Source: an uncultured Eubacterium sp. (GTDB lineage Bacteria; Bacillota; Clostridia; Lachnospirales; Lachnospiraceae). Taken from it: a stretch of 6,608 nt of DNA. The notes under the pieces were generated by a model. It was not told the origin of the DNA. It saw only the letters and a list, made by a program, of their open reading frames with translations, and did not search any database. The position numbers and the translations under genes were made by a program. Shown piece after piece: positions 1 through 6,608 of this stretch. Positions within the stretch are counted from its first letter, which is position 1. Every line of letters begins with the position of its first letter. The stretch is taken from the NCBI GenBank assembly GCA_947573465.1, contig CANPET010000092.1:1-6608 (forward strand). Direction: 5' to 3'.

Positions 1-130
1 ATTTATCAATGATATTTTTTAATTTATCACCTGAATAGTTTTTTAAACCATCACCCATATATTCAATTCCAAATAAGAATAATCCCAAACCAGCGAGTAT
101 CATTGGCCAGTCTATGTCCGCTAATGTCAT
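1..130 (-). CDS. Na/Pi cotransporter family protein, N-terminal fragment
   Basis: The reverse strand opens with ATG at 130-128 and reads 43 codons without a stop to the left edge, so the gene is cut by the window. The residues seen are MTLADIDWPMILAGLGLFLF followed by GIEYMGDGLKNYSGDKLKNI. The GLGLFLFGIxxMGDGLK block is the characteristic first membrane helix and turn of the Na/Pi cotransporter (NptA/PNaS, PhoU-domain-containing) family. Such proteins are inner-membrane sodium-coupled phosphate transporters, usually about 540-600 residues long. An AGGAG ribosome binding site lies at 144-140 with a 9-base spacer, which supports this start. The gene diverges from the ABC exporter gene, and the shared upstream region carries phosphate-box-like repeats, which fits a phosphate transporter. 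Only the first 43 residues are visible, so the family call rests on one conserved block. Confidence 0.8.
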   Translation of the reverse strand, partial: MTLADIDWPMILAGLGLFLFGIEYMGDGLKNYSGDKLKNIIDK

Positions 131-166
131 ATGATCACACTCCTATACATACCAATAATATAGAAA

Positions 167-194
167 TGTTAAGGAATTGTAAATTATTTGTAAA
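167..194 (-). promoter_or_regulatory. PhoP-box-like direct repeats facing the Na/Pi cotransporter gene
   Basis: On the minus strand three hexamers, TTTACA (194-189), TTTACA (183-178) and TTAACA (172-167), are each separated by 5 bases, an 11-base period. They match the TT(A/T/C)ACA direct-repeat consensus known for PhoP~P binding in Bacillus subtilis. They lie 37 bases and more upstream of the Na/Pi cotransporter start. A TATATT at 162-157 (minus strand) could be the -10 element, with no good -35, as is common for activator-dependent promoters. Binding by a PhoP-type regulator is inferred. Confidence 0.65.
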
Positions 195-199
195 ATAAA

Positions 200-216
200 T
201 TAACACAATCTTAACA
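200..216 (+). promoter_or_regulatory. PhoP-box-like direct repeats facing the ABC exporter gene
   Basis: Two perfect TTAACA hexamers (200-205 and 211-216) are separated by 5 bases. They keep the same 11-base phase as the three boxes on the other strand (starts at 167, 178, 189, 200, 211) but point the opposite way, towards the ABC exporter gene. A weaker TTTACT at 226-231 is out of phase. B. subtilis PhoP sites normally need several such boxes, so the two here may act together with the oppositely oriented set. Confidence 0.6.
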
Positions 217-225
217 AAAGTACTT

Positions 226-254
226 TTTACTTAAATTATTTAATAATTTATGAT
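226..254 (+). promoter_or_regulatory. Candidate sigma-A-type promoter for the ABC exporter gene
   Basis: TTTACT at 226-231 (4 of 6 to TTGACA) and TATGAT at 249-254 (5 of 6 to TATAAT) are separated by 17 bases. This would start transcription near 261 and give a short leader of about 24 bases that includes the AAAGGAG ribosome binding site at 272-278. The region is so AT-rich that other -10-like hexamers exist (for example TATGAT at 254-259), so the exact start is uncertain. Confidence 0.45.
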
Positions 255-284
255 ATGATATTGTAACTGAGAAAGGAGTATTAT

Positions 285-1489
<1,205 letters not shown>

Positions 1490-1509
1490 AAGAGTAAAGG
1501 AAGTAAAAT

Positions 1510-2098
1510 ATGAGTGGATTAGATAATATTATTAAAGAAATCCAGGCAAGTGCAAAGGCAGAAGCAGAAACTATTTTACAGGAAGCTGTATTGTAATGAA
1601 TATATGACAGGTGTCAGAGAGAAGGTTCAAAAGGAAGTAGAACAGTTTCGAAAGAAAAAGGAATCAGAAAGGAATCTCTATGAAGAGAAAACGAAATCCG
1701 GGGCACAGTTTCGTGAGCGTAATGCAGTTTTAAAAATAAGACAGCAGAGTATTGAGGAAGCGATAACAAAGGCACAGGAAAAGTTAGTGAATCTTTCGGA
1801 TAAACAATATTTTGATTTTCTAATAAAGCTTTTTGAAAAAAATGTACAGCCTCAGAAGGGAATCATGTATTTGAGTAAAAAAGATATCAACAGAATGCCG
1901 GTGGATTTTAAAGAAAAAATTGAAAAGGCTGCTGAACAGAGAGGCGGCCAGATAATGATTTCATCAGACAGAGACAGCGTAAATAATGGGTTTATATTAG
2001 CTTATGGAGAGATTGAAGAGAACTGTCAGATAAAGGCACTGTTTGATGCAGACATAGACAGATTAAAAGATATTGCAAATCAGCAGTTGTTTGGATAG
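1510..2098 (+). pseudogene. ntpE: V-type ATPase subunit E (peripheral stalk), frameshifted
   Basis: Subunit E pairs with the G/H subunit to form the peripheral stalk that holds the catalytic head still. The true start is ATG 1510, preceded by AAAGGAAG (1496-1503). It reads MSGLDNIIKEIQASAKAEAE and on to ILQEAVL, then meets TAA at 1594-1596. The rest of the protein continues in the next frame, from about CNEYMTGVREKVQKEVEQF (1592 on) to the usual C-terminal end DRLKDIANQQLFG and TAG at 2096-2098. The frames must switch at about 1588-1592. Removing one T of the TT at 1591-1592 would restore a 195-residue protein, close to the normal family length; a two-base loss is also possible. The N-terminal half is a charged coiled coil (many E, K, Q, A), and the C-terminal half is the globular domain with NNGFILAYGEIEEN. 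Both parts are well conserved, so the break is either recent or a sequencing error. An ATG at 1604 in the second frame lacks a ribosome binding site. Confidence 0.9.
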
Positions 2099-2109
2099 GA
2101 GGTAATGCC

Positions 2110-3078
2110 ATGGAATTAGAATATACTTATGGCGTTGCCAGAATCAGAGCTTTAGAGAGCAGTCTTTTTACAGACGATACAATTACAGCTTTGCTGCAGT
2201 GCAAAACATATGATGATTGTATTAATTTCCTACGGGATAAAGGCTGGGGAAATGGAAGCCCTGAGCAGACACTTCCGGAAATGTTAAGTGAAGAGAAGGC
2301 AAAAGCACAAAAAGTTCTAAATGATTTAGTAGAAGACAGAGATGCGATTGATATTTTGACAATCAAGGATGAGTTTCACAATTTAAAAGCGGCAATTAAA
2401 CAGGTCTGCACAGCAGATGAAACAGAGGACATTTATTATTCTCATTGTAAGTTAGAACCGGAATACCTTCAAAACTGTATCAAACAGGGGGAATACAGCA
2501 GTCTTCCGGATAACATGGCATCTGCAGCAAGAGAGGCTACAGAGGTTCTGTTAAAAACAGGAAGTGGTCAGCTTTGTGATGTGATTATTGACAGGGCAGC
2601 ATTAGAGGCAATCAGAGAAGCCGGAAATAATTCTGAAAATAGTCTGATTAAAAAATATGCAGATTCCCAGGTGATGACAGCGGATATTAAAATCGCTGTC
2701 AGATGTGCTACAACAGGAAAAGATAGTCAGTTTACAAAGAAGTGCCTTGTTCCATGTAATGGAATCAGTGTAACAGATTTGACAATGGCAGTGGAGAATG
2801 GTATTACAGGTGTCTGTGATTATCTGGAGAGTGTAGGCTTGTCAGATGCAGTACAGGCTTTTAAAAAGTCAAAATCTGTATTTGAATGTTGGTGCGACAA
2901 TAAAATTATTGAAGATATCAAACCGGAAAAATATAATGCATTTTCGATTGGTCCGATTGTAGCTTACATGATTGCCAGAGAAAATGAGATAAAAACGGTT
3001 AAGATTATATTGTCAGGAAAATTAAACGGATTTGATAATGAGTTTATCAAGGAAAGGGTAAGGGTGATGTATGCTTAA
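2110..3078 (+). CDS. ntpC: V-type ATPase subunit C (d-type, rotor socket)
   Basis: The protein is homologous to eukaryotic subunit d (AC39) and thermophilic subunit C. This all-helical, funnel-shaped protein sits on the K ring and receives the D-F shaft. The 322 residues match the usual 320-335. The N-terminal ELEYTYGVARIRALESSLF (2-20) and the cysteine-loop type ending FSIGPIVAYMIARENEIKTV near residues 278-297 are typical: the last block (AYxxARExEIK) is the most conserved part of the family. AGGAGG at 2097-2102, overlapping the ntpE stop codon, with a 7-base spacer, fixes the start and suggests translational coupling to ntpE. Because ntpE ends in its downstream frame, any coupling would suffer from the frameshift. 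The 3' end overlaps ntpG by 8 bases. No signal peptide or membrane helix is seen, as expected for a cytoplasmic peripheral subunit. Confidence 0.93.
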   Translation: MELEYTYGVARIRALESSLFTDDTITALLQCKTYDDCINFLRDKGWGNGSPEQTLPEMLSEEKAKAQKVLNDLVEDRDAIDILTIKDEFHNLKAAIKQVCTADETEDIYYSHCKLEPEYLQNCIKQGEYSSLPDNMASAAREATEVLLKTGSGQLCDVIIDRAALEAIREAGNNSENSLIKKYADSQVMTADIKIAVRCATTGKDSQFTKKCLVPCNGISVTDLTMAVENGITGVCDYLESVGLSDAVQAFKKSKSVFECWCDNKIIEDIKPEKYNAFSIGPIVAYMIARENEIKTVKIILSGKLNGFDNEFIKERVRVMYA

Positions 3079-3391
3079 AGCAGCAGTAATGGGCGATTAT
3101 GATAGTATATATGGCTTTGGGGCTCTTGGTCTTGATATTTATCCTGCGGATGATAAGGCAGAAGCTGCACATTTGCTAAGAAAACTGGCAGGCGGGGAGT
3201 ATCCGATTATATATATAACAGAAGCGCTGGCAGGACAGATAGAGGAAGAAATAGAAAAGTATAAAGAAATGGTCACACCGGCAATTATTTTGATTCCCGG
3301 TGTATTGGGAAATACAGGAGCGGGCGTACAGGGAGTCAAAGATTCTGTAGAACAGGCCATTGGTTCGGATATTGTTTTCGGAAATAAGTAG
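3071..3391 (+). CDS. ntpG: V-type ATPase subunit F (central shaft; NtpG of E. hirae)
   Basis: This small subunit binds the side of subunit D in the rotating central shaft and adjusts activity. The 106 residues have the family's Rossmann-like pattern: an opening strand [19 protein letters not shown] (4-22), a second strand with [11 protein letters not shown] (45-55), a charged helix (56-67), then [13 protein letters not shown] (71-83) and the closing helix [13 protein letters not shown] (89-101). The start at 3071 lies inside the last codons of ntpC (8-base overlap) and an AGGG-rich stretch at 3054-3064 could act as a weak ribosome binding site, so translation probably depends on ntpC. Naming differs between systems: it is subunit F in A/V-type nomenclature and NtpG in E. 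hirae, whose NtpF is a stalk protein. Confidence 0.93.
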   Translation: MLKAAVMGDYDSIYGFGALGLDIYPADDKAEAAHLLRKLAGGEYPIIYITEALAGQIEEEIEKYKEMVTPAIILIPGVLGNTGAGVQGVKDSVEQAIGSDIVFGNK

Positions 3392-3395
3392 GAGG
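3390..3395 (+). promoter_or_regulatory. Ribosome binding site that fixes the ntpA start
   Basis: AGGAGG overlaps the ntpG stop codon (3389-3391) and stands 6 bases before ATG 3402. The in-frame ATG at 3360 lies inside ntpG, has no such site, and would add 14 residues (beginning [12 protein letters not shown]) that do not resemble any subunit A N-terminus. Confidence 0.85.
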
Positions 3396-3401
3396 CAAAG
3401 C

Positions 3402-5174
3402 ATGGAATTGAGCAAAGGAGTAATAAAAAAAGTGGCAGGACCATTGGTTATCGCCGATGGGATGCGTGATGCCAATATGTTTGATGTGGTTCGTGTAAGC
3501 GACAAAGAACTGATTGGCGAGATTATTGAGATGCATGGAGATCAGGCGTCTATTCAGGTTTATGAAGAAACAACCGGCCTGGGACCAGGGGAGCCTGTTG
3601 TATCAACAGGGGCACCAATGTCCGTTGAACTGGGACCGGGATTAATTGGAAGCATTTATGATGGAATACAGAGACCTTTAGATGATATCATGAAGGTTTC
3701 AGGCAACCTTTTAGAGCGTGGTGTTCAGGTTCCCTCTCTGAAAAGAGAACTAAAATGGGAGTTTGTGCCGACAGCAAAGAAGGGAGACGTAGTTGAAGCA
3801 GGAGATATTCTTGGAACTGTGAAAGAAACTGCAGTAGTTACCCAGAAGATAATGGTACCTTATGGTATCAAAGGACAGATTACAAGCATCAATGCAGGAA
3901 CATATGATGTAACAGAAGTGATAGCGACCATTCAGACAGAAGAGGGCGAAAAAGAAGTGACATTGATGCAGAAATGGCCTGTTAGAAAGGGACGTCCTTA
4001 TAAGGAAAAGAAAAATCCGAATAAGCCATTGATTACGGGACAGAGAGTTGTAGATACATTATTCCCGATTGCCCGAGGCGGTGTTGCTTCTGTTCCGGGA
4101 CCATTTGGTAGTGGAAAAACAGTTATCCAGCATCAGTTAGCAAAATGGGCAGAGGCTGATATTGTTGTATATATCGGCTGTGGAGAGCGTGGAAACGAGA
4201 TGACAGACGTTTTGAATGAGTTCCCAGAGTTGAAAGATCCAAAGACAGGACAGTCTCTGATGGAGAGAACAGTTTTGATTGCAAATACATCAGATATGCC
4301 GGTTGCAGCTAGAGAAGCATCTATCTATACAGGTATTACGATTGCTGAATATTTTAGAGATATGGGATTTTCTGTAGCATTAATGGCGGATTCGACATCC
4401 CGTTGGGCAGAGGCACTTCGTGAAATGTCCGGTCGTTTGGAGGAAATGCCGGGAGAGGAAGGATATCCTGCATATCTTGGAAGTCGTTTAGCACAGTTCT
4501 ATGAGCGTGCAGGCGATGTTGTAACCTTAGGTAAGGAAGGAAGAGACGGAGCATTATCTGTGATTGGTGCAGTATCTCCTCCAGGCGGAGATATTTCTGA
4601 GCCGGTATCTCAGGCAACACTTCGTATTGTAAAAGTGTTCTGGGGACTTGATTCCGCTCTTGCTTACAAGAGACATTTCCCGGCAATTAACTGGTTGACA
4701 AGTTATTCTCTTTATGTGGACAGTATTGGTCCATGGTTTACAGAGAATGTAGATTCGAAATGGTTGGAACTTCGTCAGAAGTTGATGAGCCTGCTCCAGG
4801 AGGAAGCGGAGTTAGAAGAGATTGTAAAAATGGTTGGTATGGATGCTTTATCCGCACCGGACAGATTAAAGATGGAAGCAGCGCGTTCTATCAGAGAGGA
4901 TTATCTGCATCAGAATTCTTTCCATGAGATTGATACTTATACATCTCTGAAAAAACAGCAAATGATGATGGAACTGGTTATCGGATTTTATGAGCAGTCA
5001 GCGGAAGCATTAAGCGAAGGAGCAGATGTAGAAGGATTAATTAAGATGCCTGTTCGTGAAGCGATTGGCAGATTTAAATATACTCCGGAGGATAGCCTTG
5101 ATCGTGAGTTCACAAGAATAAATAATCAGTTATCTGTAGAGATTGCAAATACATTCAGTAAGGAGGAATTCTAA
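3402..5174 (+). CDS. ntpA: V-type ATPase catalytic subunit A
   Basis: This subunit hydrolyses (or makes) ATP in the A3B3 head. It has 590 residues, the normal length. Domain order: N-terminal beta-barrel with [14 protein letters not shown] (7-20), the A-specific bulge (about 115-190), the nucleotide-binding domain (about 205-440) and a C-terminal helical domain. The P-loop is GPFGSGKT (233-240), with catalytic Lys239 and Thr240. The catalytic glutamate is E262 in GCGERGNEM, and R263 is the neighbouring arginine. [15 protein letters not shown] (327-341) is the Walker B region, [10 protein letters not shown] (392-401) is A-subunit specific, and [10 protein letters not shown] (427-436) fits the ATPase alpha/beta signature. 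These positions are offset by one from K238, E261 and R262 of E. hirae NtpA, as recalled. All active-site residues are kept, so the head should be active. It lies 10 bases after ntpG and 1 base before ntpB. Confidence 0.98.
   Translation: MELSKGVIKKVAGPLVIADGMRDANMFDVVRVSDKELIGEIIEMHGDQASIQVYEETTGLGPGEPVVSTGAPMSVELGPGLIGSIYDGIQRPLDDIMKVSGNLLERGVQVPSLKRELKWEFVPTAKKGDVVEAGDILGTVKETAVVTQKIMVPYGIKGQITSINAGTYDVTEVIATIQTEEGEKEVTLMQKWPVRKGRPYKEKKNPNKPLITGQRVVDTLFPIARGGVASVPGPFGSGKTVIQHQLAKWAEADIVVYIGCGERGNEMTDVLNEFPELKDPKTGQSLMERTVLIANTSDMPVAAREASIYTGITIAEYFRDMGFSVALMADSTSRWAEALREMSGRLEEMPGEEGYPAYLGSRLAQFYERAGDVVTLGKEGRDGALSVIGAVSPPGGDISEPVSQATLRIVKVFWGLDSALAYKRHFPAINWLTSYSLYVDSIGPWFTENVDSKWLELRQKLMSLLQEEAELEEIVKMVGMDALSAPDRLKMEAARSIREDYLHQNSFHEIDTYTSLKKQQMMMELVIGFYEQSAEALSEGADVEGLIKMPVREAIGRFKYTPEDSLDREFTRINNQLSVEIANTFSKEEF
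5160..5166 (+). promoter_or_regulatory. Ribosome binding site of ntpB inside the end of ntpA
   Basis: AAGGAGG lies in the codons for the last ntpA residues (SKEEF) and ends 9 bases before ATG 5176. It decides the start of ntpB: the in-frame ATG at 5143 is inside ntpA and would add 11 residues unlike a subunit B N-terminus. With only one base between the two genes, ntpA and ntpB are probably translationally coupled, which suits their equal stoichiometry. Confidence 0.85.
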
Positions 5175-5175
5175 A

Positions 5176-6546
5176 ATGCCAAAAGAGTATAGAACAATAC
5201 AGGAAGTCGCAGGTCCATTGATGCTTGTGCGGGATGTAGAAGGTGTGACTTACGACGAATTGGGTGAAATAGAACTGGCAAACGGCGAAACACGCCGCTG
5301 TAAAGTTTTAGAGGTCAATGGAAATAATGTACTGGTTCAGTTGTTTGAAGATTCAACAGGAATCAATCTTTCAAACAGTAAGGTAAGATTTCTTGGCAGA
5401 AGTATGGAGCTTGGCGTATCTATGGATATGTTGGGACGTGTATTTGACGGACTGGGAAATCCAATCGATAATGGACCGGAAATACTTCCTGACGAGAGAA
5501 AAGATATTAACGGAATTGCTATGAATCCTGCAGCGAGAAATTATCCGTCTGAGTTTATACAGACTGGTATTTCAGCAATTGACGGATTGAATACATTGGT
5601 TAGAGGACAAAAACTTCCGATTTTCTCGGCATCCGGTCTGCCGCATGCGAATCTTGCAGCACAAATTGCCAGACAGGCAAAAGTTATAGGTACTGACGAA
5701 CCTTTTGCTGTAGTATTTGCAGCAGTCGGTATTACGTTTGAGGAGTCCAATTTCTTTGTAAATAGTTTTAAAGAGACAGGGGCGATAGACAGAACGGTTA
5801 TGTTTATGAATCTGGCAAATGACCCTGCAGTAGAACGTATTGCGACACCTCGTATGGCACTTACGGCGGCAGAGTATCTTGCTTTTGAAAAGGGAATGCA
5901 TGTATTGGTTATCATTACAGATATTACCAATTATGCAGATGCACTTCGTGAAGTATCAGCAGCCAGAAAGGAAGTGCCGGGCAGACGAGGTTATCCGGGA
6001 TACATGTATACAGACCTTGCTACATTGTATGAGCGTGCAGGACGTCAGAGGGGAAAAGACGGAAGTATTACAATGATTCCGATTCTCACGATGCCGGAGG
6101 ATGACAAGACGCATCCAATTCCTGACTTAACAGGATACATTACAGAGGGTCAGATTATATTAAGCCGTGAACTTTATAGAAAGGGCGTGACTCCGCCTAT
6201 CGACGTTTTACCTTCATTATCCCGTCTAAAAGATAAAGGTATTGGTGAAGGAAAGACGAGAGAAGACCACAGTAATGTAATGAATCAGTTATTCTCTGCC
6301 TATGCCAGAGGAAAAGACGCCAAAGAATTAATGACGATCTTAGGCGAGGCGGCGTTATCTGACATTGATTTGATATATGCAAAGTTTGCAGATGAGTTTG
6401 AGAAAGAATATGTTTCCCAAGGTTATGATGCAAACCGTTCGATTATAGAAACAATGGATATTGGATGGAAACTCCTATCCATGCTTCCTAAGTCAGAATT
6501 AAAACGTATCGATGATAAATACTTAGAAAAGTATTACAATAAATAA
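5176..6546 (+). CDS. ntpB: V-type ATPase regulatory subunit B
   Basis: This is the non-catalytic partner of subunit A, forming the alternating A3B3 ring. The 456 residues are close to the E. hirae length. The N-terminal beta-barrel begins [20 protein letters not shown] (5-24). Where subunit A has a P-loop, this protein has [10 protein letters not shown] (151-160), the degenerate version without GKT that marks B subunits. [20 protein letters not shown] (223-242) and [20 protein letters not shown] (266-285) are strongly conserved. [10 protein letters not shown] (340-349) fits the ATPase alpha/beta signature, directly followed by R350, the residue that in E. hirae NtpB acts as the arginine finger on the A-site nucleotide. 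The sequence is intact and the same codon style as ntpA. There is no terminator before ntpD, which follows after 14 bases. Confidence 0.98.
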   Translation: MPKEYRTIQEVAGPLMLVRDVEGVTYDELGEIELANGETRRCKVLEVNGNNVLVQLFEDSTGINLSNSKVRFLGRSMELGVSMDMLGRVFDGLGNPIDNGPEILPDERKDINGIAMNPAARNYPSEFIQTGISAIDGLNTLVRGQKLPIFSASGLPHANLAAQIARQAKVIGTDEPFAVVFAAVGITFEESNFFVNSFKETGAIDRTVMFMNLANDPAVERIATPRMALTAAEYLAFEKGMHVLVIITDITNYADALREVSAARKEVPGRRGYPGYMYTDLATLYERAGRQRGKDGSITMIPILTMPEDDKTHPIPDLTGYITEGQIILSRELYRKGVTPPIDVLPSLSRLKDKGIGEGKTREDHSNVMNQLFSAYARGKDAKELMTILGEAALSDIDLIYAKFADEFEKEYVSQGYDANRSIIETMDIGWKLLSMLPKSELKRIDDKYLEKYYNK

Positions 6547-6560
6547 AGAAAGGACAGTTT

Positions 6561-6608
6561 ATGGCAGGTACAAGAGTAAATCCAACCAGAATGGAACTTA
6601 CAAAGCAA
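6561..6608 (+). CDS. ntpD: V-type ATPase subunit D, N-terminal fragment
   Basis: Only 16 codons are inside the window: MAGTRVNPTRMELTKQ. The RVNPTRMEL motif is the standard opening of subunit D, the long coiled-coil axle of the rotor, usually about 200-215 residues. An AAAGGA site at 6549-6554 with a 6-base spacer supports the start. The position directly after ntpB matches the E. hirae order. The gene continues beyond the right edge, so its integrity cannot be judged. Confidence 0.92.
   Translation, partial: MAGTRVNPTRMELTKQ

Noticed and set aside
167..216. Short regularly spaced repeats as a possible CRISPR array or iteron origin
   Set aside because: The repeated unit is only 6 bases with 5-base spacers and flips orientation in the middle, and there are no cas or replication genes nearby. 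It fits regulator boxes much better.
1588..1600. Programmed frameshift as the explanation for split ntpE
   Set aside because: No slippery heptamer, stimulatory ribosome-binding-like sequence or downstream stem is evident, and I know of no precedent for programmed shifting in this family. A mutation or base-call error is simpler.
1550..1603. Start of subunit E at 1550, giving an N-terminus MQRQKQKLFYRK
   Set aside because: This is the shadow frame of the real N-terminal coding sequence. The proper start at 1510 has a ribosome binding site and gives the family-typical MSGLDNIIKEIQ.
3360..3401. Longer ntpA starting at 3360, and longer ntpB starting at 5143
   Set aside because: Both upstream ATGs lie within the preceding genes, lack ribosome binding sites, and add residues unlike the family. 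The starts at 3402 and 5176 have strong sites.
2127..6433. Open frames on the minus strand and in other + frames within the ntp genes (for example 3139-3444, 4354-4686, 5541-5930, 5840-6076)
   Set aside because: They lie wholly within well-recognised conserved genes, have no plausible ribosome binding sites or family resemblance, and look like mirror frames of the real coding strand.

Overview
This window carries most of a bacterial V-type (A/V-type) ATPase operon, joined to an unrelated AT-rich segment. The operon part (about 1000 to the end) has ntpK, ntpE, ntpC, ntpG (subunit F), ntpA, ntpB and the first 16 codons of ntpD, all on the + strand. The order and tight spacing match the Na+-ATPase operon of Enterococcus hirae (I-K-E-C-G-A-B-D). 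Protein style, moderate GC and strong AGGAGG ribosome binding sites suggest a gut Firmicute, probably Lachnospiraceae-like. This taxonomic call is an inference without a database search.

The left 1 kb is different. It holds the start of a leftward Na/Pi cotransporter gene (1-130), a 154-base divergent intergenic region, and the first 237 codons of a rightward ABC exporter (285-998). The intergenic region contains five TT(A/T)ACA hexamers in strict 11-base phase. Three point at the Na/Pi gene and two at the ABC gene, which is the layout expected of a divergent PhoP-type (phosphate starvation) control region.

The ABC gene stops inside its membrane domain, exactly at the ribosome binding site of ntpK. 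Base composition and codon use change there: glutamine is CAA in 6 of 7 cases in the ABC fragment and CAG in 7 of 7 in ntpK. The ntpI (subunit a) gene normally found just before ntpK is absent. The simplest readings are a chimeric assembly or a real illegitimate recombination. ntpE is also broken, by a one-base-type frameshift near 1588-1592.

Function of the operon: NtpA and NtpB form the catalytic A3B3 head, NtpD and NtpG the central shaft, NtpC the socket between shaft and rotor ring, NtpK the ion-carrying ring, and NtpE part of the peripheral stalk. All five NtpK residues equivalent to the E. hirae Na+ ligands are present, so Na+ is the likely coupling ion. As it stands, this locus could not by itself encode a working pump, because subunit a is missing and subunit E is frameshifted. 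I see no clear sign of a previously undescribed system. The points worth checking are the join, the frameshift and the Pho-box array.
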